Assembly: GCA_031260235.1 (NCBI GenBank)
Contig: JAIRKG010000086.1
Location: forward strand, 1 to 7,282
Source: Dysgonamonadaceae bacterium
GTDB taxonomy: Bacteria; Bacteroidota; Bacteroidia; Bacteroidales; Azobacteroidaceae
Length of the DNA stretch: 7,282 nt
Direction of reading: 5' to 3'
The position numbers were made by a program, and so were the translations under genes. Positions 1 to 5,389 of the stretch are shown in pieces (position 1 is the first letter of the stretch; the number at the start of each line of letters is the position of its first letter). The notes below the pieces were generated by a model. It worked only from the letters and a program-made list of their open reading frames with translations. It had not been told where the DNA came from and made no database searches.

Positions 1-13
1 GGGCGGCTTACAG

Positions 14-655
14 TCACCTCAATTCAGGATTATACCGTTTTTCTTTGCCGATTGTCGAGGATATTGCGTGTCCGGGATAAACGACCGTGTTGTCGGGGAG
101 GGAGAACAGTTTGTTTTTAATGGATTGTATCAGTTCTTCGCAGTTGCCTTTCCATAAATCCGTTCGTCCGATACAGAGGTGAAACAGGGCGTCGCCGGTG
201 AAGACGCAGTTGTCTTCACCGGAATAGAACGAGAGGCTTCCGGGGGAATGTCCGGGCGTTGACAGGGCTTCCAGACGGGTGTTTCCGAAAGAGATTATTT
301 TTTTGTCTTCGATATACTGCCCGGCGAAGACCATGTCGTATTTGAAAGTGGAAAATCCGAAATCCACGATGCCTTCTTTCAGTCCGGGCATTGCTTCATC
401 GGCCTGATTATATTCTGGTTTTAATCCGTAAGTTTCGTACAGGAAACTGTTTCCTAAAATATGGTCAAAATGCAGATGCGTGTTCAACACATGTTTCAGC
501 ATAAGATCTTTTTCGCGGATAAAATCCGAGAGTTGTTTTTTTTCATCATCGGTATATGCGCCGCAGTCAATGATGACTGCTTCTTTTGTTTCATCATATA
601 AAAGGTATGTGTTTTCCTGAAGCAGGTTGAAAATGAAAACTTTTATTTGTAACAT
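14..655 (-). CDS. MBL-fold metallo-hydrolase, glyoxalase II-like
   Basis: 213 aa, cytoplasmic (no signal peptide). A dinuclear zinc hydrolase of the metallo-beta-lactamase fold. Visible metal ligands are the HxHxDH motif (H60, H62, D64, H65, in THLHFDH), H136 in TPGHSPGS, D155 in FTGDALF and H196 in YPGH. The order and spacing are those of the short glyoxalase-II-like group, which is about 210 aa long and lacks the C-terminal glutathione-binding domain of classical GloB. The true substrate is therefore uncertain (a thioester such as S-lactoylglutathione, or another). After the last histidine the chain reads AISSTIG, where relatives often have a GP-containing loop; this is a minor deviation. 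It is the third gene of an operon: the start ATG lies 17 nt after the rsmG stop. Family sure, substrate unknown. Confidence 0.9.
   Translation of the reverse strand: MLQIKVFIFNLLQENTYLLYDETKEAVIIDCGAYTDDEKKQLSDFIREKDLMLKHVLNTHLHFDHILGNSFLYETYGLKPEYNQADEAMPGLKEGIVDFGFSTFKYDMVFAGQYIEDKKIISFGNTRLEALSTPGHSPGSLSFYSGEDNCVFTGDALFHLCIGRTDLWKGNCEELIQSIKNKLFSLPDNTVVYPGHAISSTIGKEKRYNPELR
195..222. repeat. Perfect 11-bp inverted repeat inside the MBL hydrolase gene
   Basis: CCGGTGAAGAC (195-205) and GTCTTCACCGG (212-222) are exact reverse complements around a 6-nt loop (GCAGTT). The repeat covers codons for residues S145-G154, directly before the metal ligand D155. It has no T tract, so it is not a terminator. 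It may be a chance product of the codons for the similar peptides SGED and FTGD. Confidence 0.6.
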
Positions 656-672
656 AAGTAATTAATTTTTTT

Positions 673-1293
673 TTACGCAGGTAGATATATGACTTTTTTA
701 GTTCGGAAGAACTCCTCGCTAAAATAATCCGTCAATTCATATACAACAACTTTATTCTTAAAGGGTTTCAATTCGGCCTGCAAGTTTCCGCCTTTCAGGC
801 ATAAAAACCCGTTGGGTATTGCATTTTTCCGGTCTTTGACGATGTTTTTCCTCGCCGTTTTCAGCAAATCGGACAAAGGCATCGCCGCGCGGCTGACGAC
901 AAAATCAAATTGCGCCTTTTCTTCTTCTACCCTTCCCTGTTTACATTCAATATTTTCCAAATCGATTTGTTCCGCAATGTCTTTCGCCGCCTTAATTTTT
1001 TTCCCGACGCCGTCTATCAAAAGAAACCGGACTTTGGGAAACAGTATCGCTAAAGGGATTCCGGGGAAACCGCCCCCCGTGCCGACGTCCAAAACGGCAG
1101 ACTGACCGGCAAACCGGATGACTTTTGCAATTCCAAGGGAATGAAGGACGTGTTTTCCGTATAAATTTTCAATGTCTTTCCGCGAAATCAGATTGATTTT
1201 GGAGTTCCAACCGATGTATAAATCATATAAGGCGGCAAATTGTTTTTTTTGCCTTTCCGTCAATTCGGGGAAATATTTTTCGATGATCTCCAT
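673..1293 (-). CDS. rsmG: 16S rRNA (guanine-N7) methyltransferase RsmG (GidB)
   Basis: 206 aa, the usual length for RsmG. The enzyme uses S-adenosylmethionine to methylate N7 of G527 (E. coli numbering) in 16S rRNA. In other bacteria its loss gives low-level streptomycin resistance. The SAM-binding glycine-rich loop is clear at residues 67-80 (VLDVGTGGGFPGIP). The family N-terminal signature WNSKINLIS is at 29-37. The acidic end of the next strand (LLID) is near 91-94, VVSRA is at 132-136 and KGGN at 167-170. Its ATG follows the upstream lipoprotein stop with no gap (TAAATG), which suggests translational coupling. The MBL hydrolase gene follows 17 nt downstream. The gene appears complete and without frameshift. 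Confidence 0.97.
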   Translation of the reverse strand: MEIIEKYFPELTERQKKQFAALYDLYIGWNSKINLISRKDIENLYGKHVLHSLGIAKVIRFAGQSAVLDVGTGGGFPGIPLAILFPKVRFLLIDGVGKKIKAAKDIAEQIDLENIECKQGRVEEEKAQFDFVVSRAAMPLSDLLKTARKNIVKDRKNAIPNGFLCLKGGNLQAELKPFKNKVVVYELTDYFSEEFFRTKKVIYLPA

Positions 1294-2139
1294 TTATAAT
1301 TTTGCCAGGGCGGCAATCGGACTGTCGTCTGCAATAAAAATTTCCAATTCTTTATAAGGAATAAAAACTTTTGTTGTTCCAATGAAATAAGCGGCTATTT
1401 CATACTCGTTGAAATAGTAGGTGATTCCCTGCTCGTCGATGGTGAAATTTCCGTTGGGAACAATATCGTCGATGCTGTTATAACCGATATTTTCCAACTG
1501 TGCGGGGTCGCTGACATTATTGGCGTCGGCAATTTTTCTAACGATAATCTCCGCCACATTCTTTTTATAATTGACCTCGGCAAAAGCATCTTCCGTGATA
1601 TATTCGCCCGTGTTCAGATCAATCACGTATCCGAAGACGCCGTGAGCGCCATGGGCGCCGCCTTCAAAAGTCTCATTTTGAACTAAAAAAGAGACCAATC
1701 CATTTCCGTTATAAGTAATTTCATTCTTCAAATCCATGTAATAGAGGAAGTCGCTTTCATCTTCCAAATTGCCATAATCTTCATCTGCAAACTTTTCACA
1801 TTGAAAATCCTTGAAATACTGCGTTTTGAAACTGTCTACCGCCTGTTGAGGAGGCAGTCCGACATATTTCAAGGGAAATACTCGTTCGATAAACACCGAC
1901 TGCAGGTTGCGCAGTTTATCGGCGTCGCCGTAGGAATTGGGGTAAATAAAAGTAATGTCCAAATGACAACTAACCTTAACGTCGGGACGAGTATATTTTG
2001 ATTGCGGCTGAATTTCGTCTATCCGTATCGTATCGAAAGAAAGGGTATCGCCTGCCGTTTTTGCTTTGTTCCAATTGCAGGCACAAAGAAACAGGAGCGT
2101 AATATTCAACGCGATACATCGGGTTACTGTTTTTTTCAT
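1294..2139 (-). CDS. Lipoprotein with DUF3298 (RsiV-like) C-terminal domain
   Basis: 281 aa. The N-terminus is a lipoprotein signal: MKKTVTR, a hydrophobic stretch of about 12 residues, then the lipobox LCAC with C21 as the probable lipidated cysteine, so the protein should be membrane-anchored outside the cytoplasm. The body fits the paired DUF4163/DUF3298 architecture. There is a beta-rich middle, a GGAHGAHG motif near residue 160 and a C-terminal section with NFTIDEQGITYYFNEYEIA, typical of DUF3298. That domain also occurs in RsiV of Bacillus, an anti-sigma factor that binds lysozyme. No anti-sigma segment or membrane-spanning anchor of RsiV type is seen here, so that function should not be transferred. 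It is the first gene of the operon with rsmG. Function unknown; family call is good. Confidence 0.85.
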   Translation of the reverse strand: MKKTVTRCIALNITLLFLCACNWNKAKTAGDTLSFDTIRIDEIQPQSKYTRPDVKVSCHLDITFIYPNSYGDADKLRNLQSVFIERVFPLKYVGLPPQQAVDSFKTQYFKDFQCEKFADEDYGNLEDESDFLYYMDLKNEITYNGNGLVSFLVQNETFEGGAHGAHGVFGYVIDLNTGEYITEDAFAEVNYKKNVAEIIVRKIADANNVSDPAQLENIGYNSIDDIVPNGNFTIDEQGITYYFNEYEIAAYFIGTTKVFIPYKELEIFIADDSPIAALAKL

Positions 2140-2252
2140 TGCTATATAAATTATTAATTGATTAATTTATTTTTTGCTTCATAATTTCCGTGCCGCATCA
2201 TTGATTCCCGTAAGAGATAGCAACGGCGTTTTTTGACTATAATTCACGGGCG

Positions 2253-2283
2253 CAAAGATAATGGTTTTTATTGTGTGGACAAA
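2253..2283 (-). promoter_or_regulatory. Bacteroidetes-type promoter for the lipoprotein-rsmG-MBL operon
   Basis: On the minus strand the sequence reads TTTG (2283-2280), a 19-nt spacer, then TATCTTTG (2260-2253). This matches the known Bacteroidetes primary-sigma consensus of a -33 TTTG and a -7 TAnnTTTG with ideal spacing. Transcription would begin near 2246, giving a leader of about 107 nt before the lipoprotein ATG at 2139. The site lies within the upstream extension of the plus-strand reading frame, which argues that the extension is not coding. Confidence 0.75.
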
Positions 2284-2391
2284 TTTTGTTATCTCTTCTT
2301 GTTCTCCCGCATATTTAACAATTCACTGCCTGTAATTCGCAAGTTTTGCATCAATTTTTATTGTACGGCATATAATATTAATTATTTCCCA

Positions 2392-2399
2392 TACATTTG
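2392..2399 (+). promoter_or_regulatory. Possible -7 box for the phosphoethanolamine transferase gene
   Basis: TACATTTG matches the Bacteroidetes -7 consensus TAnnTTTG and lies 25 nt before the ATG at 2425. No good TTTG box stands 19-21 nt upstream; the nearest TTG is at 2361-2363, which is too far. The promoter is weak or activator-dependent, or the match is chance. A sigma70-like TATAAT at 2371-2376 is an alternative. Confidence 0.35.
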
Positions 2400-2424
2400 G
2401 AGCGAACAATCAAAATACGAAATA

Positions 2425-4053
2425 ATGAAGAATAAAAAGATAAACGGCGCAAAGAAAGAATTTGTATGGATGATTATTTTATCTGTTGTCGTGTTGCTGC
2501 CGAACATTTTTCTGCTTTTTTACGGGAGCGACGCTTTGCCTGTTGCTTTATTGTTGTTTGGTTTGTCTTGTCTGTTTTTTCTGTTGCCCGCACTGTTCCT
2601 CCGGAAAAGGATTTTTTTCATTCTTCACGGCGTTTTCGTGCTGCTGGCGCCTCTCGAAATGGCTCATATTTATTTGAACCTGACGCCTGCAACCTCAGCC
2701 TTCCTGCTGTCGATCATCGACACAAATCAGGAAGAATCGTTTGAATTACTGTCTGCAATCAAGTTTCCGCTCGTGATTTTGTTTCTGCTTTGGGCTTTTT
2801 ATTTCATTATTGTGGTTGTGAGGATAAAAAATGTCTGTCTTTTTCAGTCGAAACGGACGAAATGGGCGGGCATTTTTATATTCGCAGGAGCAATTATAGC
2901 CGGTTATGCGGTGGGTTATAACAAAAAAATATATCCTTACGACTTGATACTTCGCACTTACCAGGCGTTTGCCGTCAAGAAAGAAATTAAAAAGGGCGGT
3001 GAACAAATGAAAGATTTCAAATTCAACGCTGTGAAGAAAGATCCCGTCGCAGGAAAGGAAATTTACGTGTTTGTTATCGGCGAAACGGGGCGCTACAGCA
3101 GCTATGCGATAAACGGTTATCAACGAAATACTTCGCCGATGTTAGCGCAGACAAAAAATGTGGTCTCTTATACCGATTTCTACTCCGAAGCAAATATCAC
3201 ATCTTCGAGTTTGCCGGTGATTTTAACACGCGCTTCGGCACGAGATTACGAGCGTTCATACGTCGAAAAATCGTTTGTCGATGCATTCAGGGAAGCCGGT
3301 TTCAAAACCTATTGGATTGCAGGCCAGAGCGCAAACAATAAATTTATCCGCCGCATATCGGGGGACGCCGACGGGGAATATTTTCGCACCGTCAATTTTT
3401 CGGATACGACTAATTTCGACGAGCAGTTGTGGCTCTATTTGGATGATGTTTTAGCCAAAAACGACCACAAAGCGCTTATCGTTATTCACACTTTGGGCAG
3501 CCATTTTCGCTATAATTACAGGTATCCGGCTTCATACGAAGTATTTAAACCCAGTTTGAAAGGCGCTTTCGATTATGCGTTGATTTCGGCTAAAAACAAG
3601 GAGTTATTTGTCAATACCTATGACAATTCCATTTTATATACCGATTTCTTTTTGGCGAAAACAATCCGAAAGATTAACCGTTTGCACGCCATAAGCGCCC
3701 TTGTTTACGTTGCAGACCATGGCGAAAACCTGTTCGACACGAAGGAAAATATCGTTTTTCACGGCGGAAGCGATTATACACATTATGATTTCCACGTCCC
3801 GTTTTTTGTTTGGACTTCCGATGAATACAGCGTTCAATATCCCTGCAAACAGGAAAACATCAGGTGTAATAAAGACGAGAAACTGAGCGCCCACTACATT
3901 TTTTACTCCATACTCGACATTGCCGACATTACATTTCCCGGACAAATCCTGTCCAAAAGCATTGCTTCGGAAACTTTGCGGGGTGATTCCGTTCGATACA
4001 TCATTAATACGAACATGGAAGTTTTGAGGTTTCCCACCAAATCACGCATATAG
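2425..4053 (+). CDS. Phosphoethanolamine transferase (EptA/MCR-like, sulfatase superfamily)
   Basis: 542 aa from the ATG at 2425. The N-terminal part has about five membrane helices (roughly residues 13-33, 38-59, 63-86, 114-133, 146-162), followed by a periplasmic alkaline-phosphatase-fold domain. Family motifs are present: VIGETGR with metal ligand E220, NGYQRNTSP just after, ANITSSSLP with T259 as the likely phospho-accepting nucleophile, ADHGEN with D431 and H432, FHGG with H446, and HVPFFVW with H457. Such enzymes move phosphoethanolamine from phosphatidylethanolamine to lipid A, core sugar or another glycan; the acceptor cannot be read from sequence. The frame stays open back to a TTG at 2233, but that stretch (64 codons) overlaps the divergent promoter and does not resemble the family, while MKNKK followed by a first helix does. 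The TAG stop is the first three bases of the 21-bp repeat array. Confidence 0.9.
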   Translation: MKNKKINGAKKEFVWMIILSVVVLLPNIFLLFYGSDALPVALLLFGLSCLFFLLPALFLRKRIFFILHGVFVLLAPLEMAHIYLNLTPATSAFLLSIIDTNQEESFELLSAIKFPLVILFLLWAFYFIIVVVRIKNVCLFQSKRTKWAGIFIFAGAIIAGYAVGYNKKIYPYDLILRTYQAFAVKKEIKKGGEQMKDFKFNAVKKDPVAGKEIYVFVIGETGRYSSYAINGYQRNTSPMLAQTKNVVSYTDFYSEANITSSSLPVILTRASARDYERSYVEKSFVDAFREAGFKTYWIAGQSANNKFIRRISGDADGEYFRTVNFSDTTNFDEQLWLYLDDVLAKNDHKALIVIHTLGSHFRYNYRYPASYEVFKPSLKGAFDYALISAKNKELFVNTYDNSILYTDFFLAKTIRKINRLHAISALVYVADHGENLFDTKENIVFHGGSDYTHYDFHVPFFVWTSDEYSVQYPCKQENIRCNKDEKLSAHYIFYSILDIADITFPGQILSKSIASETLRGDSVRYIINTNMEVLRFPTKSRI

Positions 4054-4281
4054 GTTATCCTCTTTTCAAAAAGGGTTAGCCCGTTTTGGAAAAGGGTCGT
4101 CCCATTCTTGAAAAGGGTTAGCCCATTTTGGAAAAGGGTTAGCCCATTTTGGAAAAGGGTCGTCCCATTTTGGAAAAGGGTCGTCCCATTTTGGAAAAGG
4201 GTTAGCCCATTCTGGAAAAGGGTTAGCCCATTTTGGAAATAGGTTAACCCATTTTGGAAATAGGTTAACCCATTCTTGAAA
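4051..4281. repeat. Tandem array of 21-bp units (10 intact plus 1 degenerate)
   Basis: Ten head-to-tail units of exactly 21 bp run from 4072 to 4281, preceded by a decayed unit at 4051-4071. The common unit is A-GGG-TTAG-CCC followed by ATTTTGGAAA. The centre between the GGG and CCC arms varies. It is TTAG in units 1, 3, 4, 7 and 8, and TCGT in units 2, 5 and 6. Units 9 and 10 begin TAGGTTAACC, which contains the palindrome GGTTAACC. The tail varies only slightly (ATTCTTG or ATTCTGG in units 2, 7 and 10). There are no unique spacers, so this is not a CRISPR. Each unit can form a small GGG/CCC hairpin. The array lies between convergent genes and upstream of the terminator, so it would form the 3' UTR of the phosphoethanolamine transferase mRNA. 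Its role is unknown. Confidence 0.95.
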
Positions 4282-4332
4282 AGGTAAGGTTGTTTTTTCA
4301 CCTTGCTTCTTCCTTTCCCTCTTGCAATTAAC

Positions 4333-4368
4333 AAAACGGCGACAAATTTACATTTGTCGCCGTTTTTT
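4333..4368. terminator. Bidirectional intrinsic terminator between convergent genes
   Basis: AAAACGGCGACAAAT (4333-4347) pairs perfectly with ATTTGTCGCCGTTTT (4352-4366) around the 4-nt loop TTAC. The stem has a GC-rich centre and A/T flanks, so each strand ends in a T tract (six T at 4363-4368 on plus; TTTTGTT on minus). It would stop the plus-strand transcript after the 21-bp array and the minus-strand polysaccharide operon 33 nt after its last stop codon. The 51 bp between array and hairpin (4282-4332) is pyrimidine-rich and shows only a weak AAGGT/ACCTT pair (4286-4304). Confidence 0.93.
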
Positions 4369-4398
4369 ATCTTTTCCGGATTGCTTCGGGGGAAGCAG

Positions 4399-5385
4399 TT
4401 AATGAGTTCCGTAAACGTTTGATAGATCTTTGTGTGGATGGAACGATTTCTTTTTAATAACAATATAAATTATTGACAATAGAATAATTATCGAAACGGG
4501 GTAAATATATTGATACTCGTAAAACAGGAAGAATCCGACTGTGATTATGCTTTGCAAAAGCGCGTAAACTACTGAAATAACCAATTGTGGAATCTTTAAT
4601 TCATTAGCCAGAATCTGATATAAATGTTTGCGGTGCGCCTCAAAAATATTCTCTTTTAACATCAACCGATGAATGATTGTCAATATCGTGTCCACGCCGT
4701 ATACAGCCAAAAACACAATCCACGCAACGGAATGGGTTGCAAGCATTAATTGCAGCAGCAACGTAACAGTCCAGAAGGAAATTGCCATGCTGCCAACGTC
4801 TCCCATAAAACATTTCGCCCGTTTCCGGCAGTTAAAAAACAGGAATACAATGCAGGCAAGTATTGCGAAAAGAATAAAATCGGTATTGGTAAAAGAAATT
4901 ATTTTACAGTTAATATATTGTAAACTAACGAGTATTGACAGGCTATACAAGCCTGTCATTCCGTTAATGCCATCCATAAAATTAAATGCATTTAATATAC
5001 CGACAAAGAAAACATAAACCGCAGGAATAAAATACCACGGCAAAACGGTATATAAATTTAAGCCGTAGAAAACGAAACTTATGGATAGAAAATGAATGAT
5101 AATACGAATTTTGTTCGGCAAAGATTTTATATCATCTATAAAACCGACAGCGGAAATCATTGTTAATCCGGCAATGAACGGATATTGCAGTGGTGTTTTA
5201 TTAAACGTCCCTATGACGGTATACAATGCTCCGGCCAGCCAAAACACAACGCCTCCGCCGCGAATGGTGATATAATCATGCGAGCTGCGTTCATTCGGCT
5301 TGTCAATGATGTTGTGTTTTTCGGCGATGCGGAAATATAGCGACATTGCCGAGAAGAGTAAAATAAGAATAAGGAAGTAAAGCAC
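4399..5385 (-). CDS. Polyprenyl-phosphate sugar-1-phosphate transferase (WecA/WbpL-like, GT4/MraY family)
   Basis: 328 aa, a multi-pass inner-membrane protein with about ten hydrophobic segments. It transfers a HexNAc-1-phosphate from a UDP-sugar to undecaprenyl phosphate, the first step of O-antigen or capsule repeat assembly. Family motifs in order are D28KPNERSSH36 followed by RGGG, GFIDD (81-85), NAFNFMDG (132-139), GDVGS (195-199), the D232/H239R segment and HRKHLYQ (251-257). The HRxHLYQ form is that of the WecA/WbpL branch rather than MraY. The start is GTG (5383-5385), 4 nt after the stop of the SDR gene; the next Met (residue 14) would cut the first helix. The gene looks more AT-rich than rsmG, as is common for transferred polysaccharide genes. 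It is the last gene before the terminator. The exact sugar (GlcNAc, QuiNAc or FucNAc) is not decided. Confidence 0.9.
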   Translation of the reverse strand: MLYFLILILLFSAMSLYFRIAEKHNIIDKPNERSSHDYITIRGGGVVFWLAGALYTVIGTFNKTPLQYPFIAGLTMISAVGFIDDIKSLPNKIRIIIHFLSISFVFYGLNLYTVLPWYFIPAVYVFFVGILNAFNFMDGINGMTGLYSLSILVSLQYINCKIISFTNTDFILFAILACIVFLFFNCRKRAKCFMGDVGSMAISFWTVTLLLQLMLATHSVAWIVFLAVYGVDTILTIIHRLMLKENIFEAHRKHLYQILANELKIPQLVISVVYALLQSIITVGFFLFYEYQYIYPVSIIILLSIIYIVIKKKSFHPHKDLSNVYGTH

Positions 5386-5389
5386 GGAA

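Noticed and set aside
812..1105. 97-codon plus-strand frame inside rsmG
   Set aside because: It is antisense to a well-supported rsmG with all motifs in place; the translated sequence has no recognisable domain.
1294..2139. RsiV-type anti-sigma factor
   Set aside because: Only the DUF3298-like part is shared. The protein has a lipobox and no cytoplasmic anti-sigma segment, and no sigma factor gene is adjacent.
2233..2424. N-terminal extension of the phosphoethanolamine transferase from the TTG at 2233
   Set aside because: The 64 extra residues are not family-like, precede the normal first membrane helix, and overlap the divergent promoter at 2253-2283. The ATG at 2425 gives a normal length.
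2746..3123. 125-codon minus-strand frame within the phosphoethanolamine transferase
   Set aside because: It is the opposite-strand shadow of the real coding frame and has no family signature.
4051..4281. CRISPR array
   Set aside because: The units are gapless 21-bp tandem copies with no unique spacers, and there are no cas genes nearby.
4286..4304. Second small terminator just after the array (AAGGT/ACCTT)
   Set aside because: The stem is only 5 bp with a 9-nt loop and no T tract in the right place. The strong hairpin at 4333-4366 is sufficient.
3903..4463. 186-codon minus-strand frame with LFQNGLT heptads across the 21-bp array
   Set aside because: The frame exists because a 21-bp period without a stop stays open. 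It starts inside the WecA/WbpL-like gene, runs through the terminator hairpin and ends antisense to the phosphoethanolamine transferase. No start context or family resemblance supports a real protein.
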